Positions 8,235 to 16,575 of a stretch of 64,000 nt of DNA are shown here, piece after piece. Location of the stretch: the NCBI GenBank assembly GCA_021774435.1, contig JAJFJB010000031.1, positions 1-64,000 on the forward strand. Direction: 5' to 3'. How positions within the stretch are numbered: position 1 is the first letter of the stretch; every line of letters begins with the position of its first letter. This DNA is from Alphaproteobacteria bacterium. GTDB lineage: Bacteria > Pseudomonadota > Alphaproteobacteria > UBA8366 > GCA-2717185. A program made the translations under genes and the position numbers. The notes beneath the pieces were generated by a model that did not search any database, was not told the DNA's origin, and saw only the letters and a program-made list of their open reading frames with translations.

Positions 8235-9821
8235 TTATGAGGTTTTAGTCTTGCCTAATCGCCACGGCGGCGCAACAGACCGGAAGGCGGACCAATCGTC
8301 GAAAAGAGACCGTTCGATCTCGTGCAGATGATGTGCGTGCCAGCCCAGTACCATACCGCCAGCGATGCGAGCCCGTTCGTTAGGTAGCGAAAAATCGTGC
8401 GAAGGCCTCATGAGTGCGTCAACGAGATGCATGGTTTGTGCAACGTCATTCAAATGGCCGAACTGGTCTTGTAGCTGCGCCATCCGTTTTTTGAAGGGTT
8501 GTGAATTACGGCCTTTGTAAAGTCCACCCAAGAATTCCACCGTGTACCGTAATTTTTTTAGCTTGATGCGAACCTGGTGCCGCTGCGCCGGTGTCAGCGA
8601 TTTAAGATCGTTGCCCGCCTTGACCAGTTTTCGGTAAGGGCGGTCCAATATCGATTTACAATGTTCACCAATCGGTGAAAGTAGCTGCGCGGACGAGCTT
8701 TCGGATAACCAACCTTCGGTTGCCGCAAACGCTGTCAAGCGCAGGATTAGCTTTGCGTACCGGTCTGATCTTAGGGTGGTTCGCACAAGGCGATACGCGG
8801 CCCGGCGATGTTGCTTTGCCAAGGTTGCCAGCGCACTCATATTCCGCCGGTCTATGCCATAGCCCTCGACCGATGCCAGTGTTTCCGAAAGAAAAACGTC
8901 CCATTCTCGAGCTGGTCCAAGCGACGACCCCAACCATTTTAGCTCCTCTTTAAGCTCGGTAACGCGCTCGGCTTCGATAAATCGATGGAAAACGGATAAG
9001 GAAGAACGTAGCCGGCGCACAGAAACACGTAACTGATGGACACCTTCCGGGTCGCGGCCGTCGAATGCGGCCGCTTCGTTATCGATGATATTGCCAATGC
9101 AATCGTTGAAGATGTCGCAGAGTGTTATACTGATCGATTGCGTGGAGTTGAGATCGAATTTTGGTAGTTTTACGCTCCCGGCGACCTTTTCATTCAAAAG
9201 CGCATAGCCTCTATCGGACTTCGTTATACGCGATACACGCAATGGGCACGCATTGTGGACCTCCGTCACGAATTGGAAGAACTGTGCAGGGCCGCCTTGA
9301 AGGAGCTCGAGTTCGCATTCGGAAAAGCGTTTGATTTTTTCTCCAGCTTGCACAATCCCATTATCGACGACGGCTTCAACTTCCAAATCCGGCCCGTCGT
9401 CGCTTTGACGCTTGATGATCTTTTTCTGGCGGCGAACTTCCAAGGATACAACGGGGCGCAACGCGCCGCTCGACAATTTTCCAAGTTTTTTTCGTGCTGC
9501 TTTCGGCAGCGCATCTAATTCCGGCTCTGAACTCTTAACCGATTGCTCCCATTCCGTACGGTCCAGCACGCCGCCGCCGCCGCGGTCCGCTTTGATGGTT
9601 TGCGTAAATTTTTCTTTGGCGCGCCGAACCCGAATTGCGATGCCTTTTTTAAAGAACCGCTGTTCAGATGTATCGAAGTAGCGTGTCTCCAGATCGACGG
9701 ACTCCCAATCTTGACGATCTTTGGAAATCAGGTTAACGGCACGTTTAAAGGCCGAAAGGTCACGCGCGGTGCCGGCGAGTTTTAGTTCGTATTCTCGAGG
9801 TAAAATTTCAGAGCGCGCCAT
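8235..9821 (-). CDS. CYTH and CHAD domain protein (inorganic triphosphatase-like)
   Basis: Two-domain protein of 528 residues. The N-terminal CYTH domain has the signature ExExK as EYELK (10-14) and alternating charged strands (RYFDT, IRVRRAKEKFTQTIKAD) that form the triphosphate tunnel. The C-terminal CHAD domain (about 245-520) is a helical, histidine- and arginine-rich fold (GVHQLRVSVRRLRS; HQVRIKLKKLRYTVEFLG) that binds polyphosphate. E. coli YgiF of the same layout hydrolyses inorganic triphosphate. The gene faces ppk across a 180-bp region containing a Pho box, which supports a polyphosphate-related role. I placed the start at the ATG at 9821, which has an AAGGAA ribosome site, rather than at the TTG one codon upstream. 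Confidence 0.9.
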   Translation of the reverse strand: MARSEILPREYELKLAGTARDLSAFKRAVNLISKDRQDWESVDLETRYFDTSEQRFFKKGIAIRVRRAKEKFTQTIKADRGGGGVLDRTEWEQSVKSSEPELDALPKAARKKLGKLSSGALRPVVSLEVRRQKKIIKRQSDDGPDLEVEAVVDNGIVQAGEKIKRFSECELELLQGGPAQFFQFVTEVHNACPLRVSRITKSDRGYALLNEKVAGSVKLPKFDLNSTQSISITLCDIFNDCIGNIIDNEAAAFDGRDPEGVHQLRVSVRRLRSSLSVFHRFIEAERVTELKEELKWLGSSLGPAREWDVFLSETLASVEGYGIDRRNMSALATLAKQHRRAAYRLVRTTLRSDRYAKLILRLTAFAATEGWLSESSSAQLLSPIGEHCKSILDRPYRKLVKAGNDLKSLTPAQRHQVRIKLKKLRYTVEFLGGLYKGRNSQPFKKRMAQLQDQFGHLNDVAQTMHLVDALMRPSHDFSLPNERARIAGGMVLGWHAHHLHEIERSLFDDWSAFRSVAPPWRLGKTKTS

Positions 9822-9958
9822 CAAATTTCCTTATCATAATTCTGGTCTACGATGCTGTTACCCCTTAAATCAGCAAAGTTTGCGCTTGTTTTCGTAAGTT
9901 TGTGGACTTTGAACATTCGTTTTTCAGTTTGACAAGAAAATTTTGTGATCGATCTTCT

Positions 9959-9976
9959 GTGTAACAAAACTGTCAT
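9959..9976 (+). promoter_or_regulatory. Candidate Pho box upstream of ppk
   Basis: Two 7-bp elements, GTGTAAC and CTGTCAT, are separated by AAAA. Against the PhoB box pattern CTGTCAY-AAAA-CTGTCAT this matches 16 of 18 positions, with the downstream half perfect. The box ends 30 bp before the ATG at 10007 and lies between two genes of polyphosphate metabolism, so phosphate-starvation control of ppk (and perhaps of the divergent CYTH-CHAD gene) is likely. The match is seen in the sequence; PhoB binding is inferred. Confidence 0.65.
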
Positions 9977-10006
9977 ATTTGTTTCTTTCCGAAATAGAAG
10001 AGTAGG

Positions 10007-12274
10007 ATGGGTTTGAAAAATATTTTGGAATTACCAATGGACGCTGCAACCGACAAGGAACCCCAGCCAAAAAGTGCCGTCGACACAGACGCTGGGATAT
10101 TTGCCAACGACAGCAAATTGGCAGAGATTATGATGGCGTCGCCGGAACGGTTTATAAACCGCGAACTTTCTTGGCTTGCGTTCAATGAAAGAGTGCTTGA
10201 AGCGGCAGAGAATAAGAAGCACCCCTTGCTTGAGCGGCTTCGGTTTCTTTCCATTTCTGCAAATAACCTCAACGAGTTCTATATGGTCCGCGTAGCCGGG
10301 CTTCGTGGCCAGGTTGATGCAAACGTCGATGTCCCGAGCCAAGAAGGCCTGACGCCACGGCAGCAACTTGAACATGTCAATGCGCGCGCCATCAGATTGA
10401 TGCATGATCAGCAAAAGTGCTGGCGGCGGCTGGTCCGTTTGATGAAGGACGAGGACATCCATGTTCTCGATGCCGAAGATCTCTCACCTGCGGACAGGAA
10501 ATGGCTGAAGAACTATTTTCTTGAAAAGCTATTCTCCGTATTGAGCCCGATTGCAGTCGATCCGGCGCATCCGTTTCCCTTTTTGCCCAATCTCGGCTTC
10601 GCACTGGTCCTGGCACTCAAGAAGGGCCGCCGTAAAGAAACATTGAACGCTCTTGTAGCGTTGCCCCATTTGGTAGAGCGCTTCATCCGGCTGCCTGGCA
10701 AGGAACACCGGTTGGTCGCCCTGGAGACGGTGGTAGCCATGTATGTCGACCGTTTGTTTCCGGGCTTTCGGGTTGCCGAGGTCGGCCAGTGTCGAGTCCT
10801 GCGCGATAGTGATATCGAGATCGAGGAAGAAGCTGAAGATTTGGTCCGTCTCTATGAAAGCGCCCTCAAGGAGCGGCGGCGCGGTTCTGTGATTCGATTA
10901 ACCATCAATGACGATATGTCTTCTGACCTACGGAAATTTCTGGTCGATGGGCTCGATGCGGCACCGGAAACGGTGTTTGCCTTGAAAGGCCTGCTGGGCC
11001 TCGCGGACACGGGCGAGTTGATCGTCAATGATCGGCCGGACTTGGTTTTTGCCCCTTACGCCGCCCGGTTCCCGGAACGTGTTCTTGATTTTGGCGGTGA
11101 TTGTTTCCAGGCAATCAAGGCAAAGGATTTTGTCGTCCATCATCCCTACGAAAGCTTTGATGTTGTCGCGCAATTCTTGCGTCAGGCGGCGGATGATCCG
11201 GACGTCATCGCGATCAAACAAACACTATATCGGACGAGTGAAAATTCGCCCATCGTGGCAGCGTTGATCGATGCTGCGGAGGCTGGAAAATCCGTGACGG
11301 CCCTGGTCGAGGTGAAGGCGCGGTTCGACGAGGAGCGCAACATCAGATGGGCCCGCGATCTCGAACGCGCGGGTGTCCAGGTTGTGTACGGATTTGTGCA
11401 TCTAAAAACACACGCGAAGATATCGCTTGTGGTCCGTCGGGAGGGCGATCAATTCCAAAGTTACTGTCATTTCGGCACTGGTAACTACCATCCGATCACA
11501 GCGCGGATTTACACCGACCTGTCCTTCTTCAGTTGCGATCCGGCGCTCTGCCGGGATGCCGCATGGCTGTTTCATTTCACAACGGGCACCGCGGGGCCGG
11601 TTGACATGGAAAAACTAACGGTGTCCCCGGTAAATATGCGCGAGGAGCTGATCGACCTTATCAATGATGAAATTAAATATGTCCACCAGGGCCGACCAGG
11701 TACAATTTGGGTCAAGCTGAACTCCCTTGTCGATGGCAAAATTATCGACGCGCTTTATGCGGCGTCTCAAGCCGGTGTGAAAATTCACCTGGTTATTCGT
11801 GGCATTTGCTGTCTGCGGCCGGGCGTGCCGGGTCTGTCGGAAAACATCACGGTGCAGTCGATTATCGGACGGTTCCTGGAGCATGCGCGCATTGTCTGCT
11901 TCGGCCGTGGTCATGCGATGCCATCCGGCAAGGCAAAGGTTTTCATCACATCCGCCGACTGGATGCCGCGAAATTTGGACCGCCGTGTCGAAATCATGGT
12001 GCCGATCGAAAACCCGACGGTGCACCGTCAGATCCTCGAACAGATCATGGACGCCAATTTTAAGGACAAGGCTCAGTCCTGGTTGCTGCAACCAGACGGT
12101 AAATATCGCCGCCGGTCGCGAAACCCCAAAAGCTTCAGCACGCATGAATATTTCATGACCAATCCGAGCCTGTCCGGACGTGGTTCCGCGCTAGAGGCGC
12201 GCGCGCCGGAGACCCGGGAAATTCAGCCGGCGCCTACCCGAATGGTTGGAAAAGAGCCGGCGTCTACGGCTTGA
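10007..12274 (+). CDS. ppk1: Polyphosphate kinase 1
   Basis: Reversible transfer of the ATP gamma-phosphate to polyphosphate chains, often at the membrane periphery. 755 residues, somewhat longer than the usual 690-720 because of N- and C-terminal extensions. The family N-domain begins at FINRELSWLAFNERVLEAA. The phosphorylated His corresponds to H488 in YCHFGTGNYH, and the second catalytic His to H626 in FLEHARI; the conserved DWMPRNLDRRVE segment follows. An alternative ATG at 10037 has a GGAA ribosome site and would suit a promoter set by the Pho box better. The 3' end overlaps the convergent cobD gene by 11 bp. Confidence 0.96.
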   Translation: MGLKNILELPMDAATDKEPQPKSAVDTDAGIFANDSKLAEIMMASPERFINRELSWLAFNERVLEAAENKKHPLLERLRFLSISANNLNEFYMVRVAGLRGQVDANVDVPSQEGLTPRQQLEHVNARAIRLMHDQQKCWRRLVRLMKDEDIHVLDAEDLSPADRKWLKNYFLEKLFSVLSPIAVDPAHPFPFLPNLGFALVLALKKGRRKETLNALVALPHLVERFIRLPGKEHRLVALETVVAMYVDRLFPGFRVAEVGQCRVLRDSDIEIEEEAEDLVRLYESALKERRRGSVIRLTINDDMSSDLRKFLVDGLDAAPETVFALKGLLGLADTGELIVNDRPDLVFAPYAARFPERVLDFGGDCFQAIKAKDFVVHHPYESFDVVAQFLRQAADDPDVIAIKQTLYRTSENSPIVAALIDAAEAGKSVTALVEVKARFDEERNIRWARDLERAGVQVVYGFVHLKTHAKISLVVRREGDQFQSYCHFGTGNYHPITARIYTDLSFFSCDPALCRDAAWLFHFTTGTAGPVDMEKLTVSPVNMREELIDLINDEIKYVHQGRPGTIWVKLNSLVDGKIIDALYAASQAGVKIHLVIRGICCLRPGVPGLSENITVQSIIGRFLEHARIVCFGRGHAMPSGKAKVFITSADWMPRNLDRRVEIMVPIENPTVHRQILEQIMDANFKDKAQSWLLQPDGKYRRRSRNPKSFSTHEYFMTNPSLSGRGSALEARAPETREIQPAPTRMVGKEPASTA

Positions 12275-13277
12275 TGCAATAAAGTGCGCGTTGCAATCGT
12301 TCGAGATCGGCGTCCGAACAGGGAACGCCGAACCGCAGCCAGTGCGAGTTCTCGGGAAAGCGTCGAACGAATATACCGGCCTTGCCGAGGGCCGTGAAAA
12401 TATCCGGTGCGCGAACGTCTTCGACAAGCTGAAACAATGTCGTGCCGCCGATAGATTGCAGACCCGCGGTCTTAAGAATCCTGAGCAACGCATCGCACCG
12501 AACCGCCAGCGCGCGGCGTGTGCCTTCAGTCCAGGCGTGGTCATGAAGGGCTCTGGTGCCGATCTCGATCGTCGGACCCGGTACCGACCAGGGACCCAGC
12601 CGGTGTTGCAGTTTTTCGACAAGATCAGAAGCCCCGGCGGCGAAGCCTAGACGCAGCCCGGGCAGCCCAAAAAATTTCCCAAAGGAGCGAATGACCAGAA
12701 CGGATTCCCTACGCAATTCGGGCAGGATGCTTGTTGCCGGGTCCGTGTCCGCAAACGCTTCGTCGATAACCAACAATCCCTGTCGCGCAGTGAGGCTGCG
12801 TGCGAGATCCAGCAGTACCGGTAAACCGAAAATACGCCCGTCAGGATTGTTCGGGTTTACAAGGGCGACAACGTTTGCACTGTTCGTATCCGCAATGTCT
12901 TCGGCGATTGAAACGTTATGTCCACTATCGGACCATGTCTTTGCATGCTCAGCATATGTGGGGCCGATCACGGCAACATCAGTTTGGTCCAGCAATGAGG
13001 GCAAGAGTTGCAGCACGGATTGCGATCCTGGCGCGGCCGCGATAGCACTCGACTCCCCTACGCGATAATAATGTCTCGCCGCTGCAAGCAAGGTGTCCAG
13101 GGCGGCATTCTGCGGCAACTGCGTCAGTGACGATTCACTGACATTCGTATTCTGGTAGGCGTTGGCATTGATACCCGTCGAAAGATCCAGCCACCCGGCA
13201 TCCGGTCGCCCAAATCTGGCTTCGGCATCCTGCAAGTCACCGCCGTGGTAAATCTTGTTGTTCACTGCGGACTCCAT
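12264..13277 (-). CDS. cobD: Threonine-phosphate decarboxylase-like aminotransferase (CobD/CobC)
   Basis: PLP-dependent class I/II aminotransferase-fold enzyme of 337 residues that makes (R)-1-amino-2-propanol phosphate for the nucleotide loop of cobalamin. The N-terminus HGGDLQDAEARFG and LDLSTGINA are hallmarks of the CobD/CobC family (typically HGG...DFSANINP). The PLP lysine is in SFGKFFGLPGLRLGF, and the substrate-phosphate Arg region is near HWLRFGVP at the C-terminus. No other cobalamin genes or cobalamin riboswitch are seen in the window. The gene is divergent from the DUF1028 gene and its end overlaps ppk. A histidinol-phosphate aminotransferase is the main alternative, but the N-terminal motif argues against it. 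Confidence 0.85.
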   Translation of the reverse strand: MESAVNNKIYHGGDLQDAEARFGRPDAGWLDLSTGINANAYQNTNVSESSLTQLPQNAALDTLLAAARHYYRVGESSAIAAAPGSQSVLQLLPSLLDQTDVAVIGPTYAEHAKTWSDSGHNVSIAEDIADTNSANVVALVNPNNPDGRIFGLPVLLDLARSLTARQGLLVIDEAFADTDPATSILPELRRESVLVIRSFGKFFGLPGLRLGFAAGASDLVEKLQHRLGPWSVPGPTIEIGTRALHDHAWTEGTRRALAVRCDALLRILKTAGLQSIGGTTLFQLVEDVRAPDIFTALGKAGIFVRRFPENSHWLRFGVPCSDADLERLQRALYCIKP

Positions 13278-13373
13278 GCAAACGCGCTTTCTGGCAAATT
13301 AGAAACAACTGGCGAGAGGGTTGCCGCTATGACTACCATTGCGTCTTCAACCCGTCGAACTAGAGGAGATCTC

Positions 13374-14078
13374 ATGCGACATCTGGCGATTGAATTCAAC
13401 ACCTTTACCATCGTTGGTCGGTGCGCTCGCACGGGCGCACTTGGCGTTGCAACGTCGACGGGAGAAATGGCCGTCGGGTCGCGCGTGCCATTTGTGAAGA
13501 CGGGGATTGGTGCCGTTGCCACGCAGGCCCTCACTGACCCGAGGCATGGTCCGATGGGCCTGTCCTTGTTGGAGGAAGGACTCGCGCCTGATGCCGTCGT
13601 CGAACGGTTGGCTGCATCCGATCCGCATATCGAGGCGCGGCAGATTGCGGTAATCGACGCCGCGGGCCGGACCGCGGCCCGGACCGGCAGTGGGAATCGG
13701 GATTGGAAAGGCCACCATGAGGGCGATGGTTTCGTCGCCATGGGCAACCGACTGACCAGTGCGGCGACGGTGGAGGCGATGGTCGCGTCCTTTCTCTCCA
13801 GTGCCGAAGAAGCGCTCGAGGAACGGTTGGTGCGGGCGATTGAGGCTGGGCGCGACGCTGGTGGGCAGCATGGTGGGCAACGGTCTGCGGCGATCAAGGT
13901 GTGCGACGAACTCGACTATCCAATCGTCGATTTGCGGGCGGACGATTATGACGACCCGGCTGCCGAACTGCGCCGCCTCTTCGATACTTACGCACCACGC
14001 ATTCCCTATTATCGGGTGCGTGCGGCCGATCCGTCGATTGGCCCGTTCTATTTGTGGAAGGAAAACCAGGGGCTGTGA
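13374..14078 (+). CDS. DUF1028 domain protein
   Basis: Member of DUF1028, an Ntn-hydrolase-like family of unknown activity that often sits near amino-acid or peptide catabolic genes. Recognised by TFTIVGRCARTGALGVATST at the N-terminus, GAVATQALTDPRHGPMGL, and the glycine-rich GNRL segment. 234 residues, the family's usual size. An upstream in-frame start at 13245 would add 43 residues with no family similarity; the ATG at 13374 has an AGAGGAG ribosome site 5 bases upstream. Its TGA overlaps the GTG of the next gene (GTGA), so the two are translationally coupled. Confidence 0.87.
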   Translation: MRHLAIEFNTFTIVGRCARTGALGVATSTGEMAVGSRVPFVKTGIGAVATQALTDPRHGPMGLSLLEEGLAPDAVVERLAASDPHIEARQIAVIDAAGRTAARTGSGNRDWKGHHEGDGFVAMGNRLTSAATVEAMVASFLSSAEEALEERLVRAIEAGRDAGGQHGGQRSAAIKVCDELDYPIVDLRADDYDDPAAELRRLFDTYAPRIPYYRVRAADPSIGPFYLWKENQGL

Positions 14079-14896
14079 GCGCACGGCGGAACGAAGGCTC
14101 GAAAATTCGTGTCGGCGATATCGACATATTTCATCGCTGGGATGGAGATATAGACGGACCCATTGTGATGATGGCGCATGCGATGGGTACGAACCACCGT
14201 CTGTGGGACTTGCAGGTGCCAGCTTTGAAGGATCGCTATCGGGTGTTGCGCTACGACTGGCGTGGCCATGGTGACACGGATGCGCCGGAAGGGCCTTATT
14301 CGCTCGATATGTTCGTCTCCGATGCTGTCGGGCTGATGGATGCGTTGGATTTGAGCAAGGTGCATTGGGTCGGTATTTCGACTGGCGGCATGATTGGGCA
14401 GGGTCTTGCTATCGAGCATCCGGACCGTATCGCGTCCCTGGCGCTTTGCAATACGACGCCGCAAGCGGACCAGGCCTATAAGGATTTTGTGGCGGATCGG
14501 CATGCGCTCTTGCGAGAGCACGGTATGACCAAGATTTGGGAAATGACGGATTGCCGCTGGTTCACCGATACCTTCGCCGCCGAGGCGGGTGCCGATTATC
14601 ATGCCGTCCGCAAAGAATTTATTAGAACGTCCATAACAGGGTATATCGGGGCAACATCGGCGACCGCCAACCTGGCGTACCGGGATCGCCTGCATATGAT
14701 CTCGGCACCGACCTTGGTCCTTGGCGCGGGGGACGATCCGTCAACGCCACCGTCCCATTCCCACGCGATCTATGAGCGTATCGCGGGGTCCAGATTGACT
14801 ATTCTTCCGGGTCTGCGCCATTTTTCGAATGTCGAAGCGCCGGATCGATTTAACCCCCCGCTACGAGCGTTCCTGGATGAAGTTACTGCGCCTTAG
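14075..14896 (+). CDS. Alpha/beta hydrolase, 3-oxoadipate enol-lactonase (PcaD)-like
   Basis: Cytoplasmic serine hydrolase of 273 residues. Visible: oxyanion region MMAHAMGTN, YDWRGHGDTDAP, the nucleophile elbow GISTGG with Ser102, acidic residue in GAGDDPSTP, and the catalytic His in LRHFSNVEAP. Overall this pattern is that of 3-oxoadipate enol-lactone hydrolases, but no other beta-ketoadipate genes lie nearby and the neighbour is DUF1028, so a different lactone or ester substrate is equally likely. The GTG at 14075 overlaps the preceding stop. Confidence 0.82.
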   Translation: MSARRNEGSKIRVGDIDIFHRWDGDIDGPIVMMAHAMGTNHRLWDLQVPALKDRYRVLRYDWRGHGDTDAPEGPYSLDMFVSDAVGLMDALDLSKVHWVGISTGGMIGQGLAIEHPDRIASLALCNTTPQADQAYKDFVADRHALLREHGMTKIWEMTDCRWFTDTFAAEAGADYHAVRKEFIRTSITGYIGATSATANLAYRDRLHMISAPTLVLGAGDDPSTPPSHSHAIYERIAGSRLTILPGLRHFSNVEAPDRFNPPLRAFLDEVTAP

Positions 14897-15084
14897 CGAG
14901 CCTTTTGCTCCAAGCTCGGCAAAAATAAAAGCACCAGCACGACGGGCGGAAAAAACGCAGCGGCCAATGCCCATCTTACAGTATTGCGGTTTTTTCGTTT
15001 CGCCATCATGCGCCCAAGCAGGATAAAGCCGATCGTTACGACCAGCGAAATGGCAAGCCAAATTAATGATTCGTTCGGGGTCAT
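14893..15084 (-). CDS. Small two-helix membrane protein
   Basis: 63-residue hydrophobic protein. Helix 1 is about residues 7-24 (LIWLAISLVVTIGFILLG) and helix 2 about 39-57, separated by the basic loop RMMAKRKNRN. Its ATG lies 4 bp beyond the stop of the upstream serine hydrolase, so the two are probably cotranscribed. No family recognised. The in-frame extension up to 15207 runs inside the hydrolase gene and looks non-coding. The 3' end overlaps the convergent hydrolase gene by 4 bp. Confidence 0.6.
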   Translation of the reverse strand: MTPNESLIWLAISLVVTIGFILLGRMMAKRKNRNTVRWALAAAFFPPVVLVLLFLPSLEQKAR

Positions 15085-15088
15085 CCGT

Positions 15089-16501
15089 CTAGTCGCCCTT
15101 CGACTCTGATCTTGCGTAGTAGGTGCCGGTATCGTCGTAAAATTTGAACGTGTTGCCGACCCTGACAATCGAGAAACAAAGGTCGCGGCCACCGGACCAC
15201 TTAACATACTTCCGACAATATTGGTCTTCTTCTATTCTCCATGTACCGCTGTCGGTGTATTCATCAGTGGAGCCTGCGACAGCAGTTAGCTTGCCATCGG
15301 CGTGCATCGTTACGCGAAAAGGGTGACCCCGGCGACTACGGCCACTGAGCGTTATTCCGGGAAACGTTTCTTGGAGATCATCCGCTTTTAAATGTTTGCC
15401 AACAGCAGATTCTATAGCCGGGTTTGGTCCGATGTCGGTTTCTCCTGCGGCGGCGAAGATGTGCCAAAGCAGGCGCTCGATCTGCCGCCATGGTGGATAT
15501 GCCTTCGATGTATCCGAATTTATCCGATGTACGATGACAAGATCTAGATAGGGAAAGACGAATGCGTATTGACGGCGGTACCCCGAGGCGAAGTACACGG
15601 GCTCTTTGACGTTAAGATGGCGGAAACTGCCGCGTCCGGTCCACCACATATAGCCATAACCTTTGTCTGCGCCGATTTTGGAATGGCTAACTGTGCTTTC
15701 CGCGACCCAGTTTTCAGGGACGATTTGCTGACCATTCCATTTTCCGTCTCGCAGGTACAGAAGGCCGAACCGGGCCAAGTCGCGCGCGGAAATTCGGAAC
15801 GGATAGGCGTCGTGGACCGACTTTGAACCGCTGACATACTCACCGTCTGTGGGACTGTAATCTTGCATTTGCAGTGAGGTCGCGATCTTTTGATCGAAGG
15901 CCTCAAAAATATCGTCCCCTGTTTCCTGCCGGTAGATGGTGCCGAGCGTATTGAAGTCCCAATTGTTATAGTGCCAGAACGTGCCCGGGTCATAGCTGCC
16001 GCGCTTCGGTTTAGAAGCTGTCATACGCTTTGATTCGTAAAGCGCAGCGTGATAAATGCCGGAGCGCGCCTTGATCAAATCGCCGACAGTGGCTTGTTTC
16101 TCTACATCGGTTAGCGAAGGCTCGTAATCGTCGATGCCAAGATCGGCCATGGTATCGGTCAGGCTGATTTTCTTTTCCGCTATGGCGATGCCGATAAGGG
16201 CGCTTAGCAGGCTTTTTCGGACGGAATGCGCGGGCGATTTAGTCGCCACTTCGCCCCATTCATCTATGACAACGCCGCCTTGGACGATTACGACAGCGGT
16301 CGAACCGATTTTCTTGGAGAACGCGCGGGCTTCGTCCAAACGGGATGAAGACCATCCCATACCCTCTGGCTTTGACAATTTGACCCACACCGCACCCGGA
16401 ACACGTTCCTTTTCTTCTGTGCCTGCCGTCGAGGCAAAGACACTGGGAAGAAGGACGTAGAGAAATAGTATGCCAGCGAGTGGGAGCGTACGCGCTTTCA
16501 T
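15089..16501 (-). CDS. Exported serine hydrolase (class C beta-lactamase/transpeptidase fold)
   Basis: 470 residues with a cleavable-type signal peptide (KAR then about 15 hydrophobic residues, ending near VFAS). The nucleophile motif SxxK is SVRK in HSVRKSLLS, the YxN-type motif is probably HYNNW, and the third motif region is YGYMWWTGRG. The last 100 residues form a separate beta-rich tail (TLSGRSRRGHPFRVTMHADG onwards). Members act as periplasmic esterases, D-aminopeptidases or PBP-like enzymes; true beta-lactam hydrolysis cannot be claimed. It is followed within 4 bp by the small membrane protein gene. Confidence 0.82.
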   Translation of the reverse strand: MKARTLPLAGILFLYVLLPSVFASTAGTEEKERVPGAVWVKLSKPEGMGWSSSRLDEARAFSKKIGSTAVVIVQGGVVIDEWGEVATKSPAHSVRKSLLSALIGIAIAEKKISLTDTMADLGIDDYEPSLTDVEKQATVGDLIKARSGIYHAALYESKRMTASKPKRGSYDPGTFWHYNNWDFNTLGTIYRQETGDDIFEAFDQKIATSLQMQDYSPTDGEYVSGSKSVHDAYPFRISARDLARFGLLYLRDGKWNGQQIVPENWVAESTVSHSKIGADKGYGYMWWTGRGSFRHLNVKEPVYFASGYRRQYAFVFPYLDLVIVHRINSDTSKAYPPWRQIERLLWHIFAAAGETDIGPNPAIESAVGKHLKADDLQETFPGITLSGRSRRGHPFRVTMHADGKLTAVAGSTDEYTDSGTWRIEEDQYCRKYVKWSGGRDLCFSIVRVGNTFKFYDDTGTYYARSESKGD

Positions 16502-16575
16502 ACAGGTAAATATATAGAAATTGTGTCTGAAAACAATCGAGACGCGAGTTTGCGGTCGCTATAACGATAAAGCGC

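Noticed and set aside
13347-14084. 245-residue minus-strand open frame
   Set aside because: Shadow of the DUF1028 gene on the other strand; no ribosome site or family motif.
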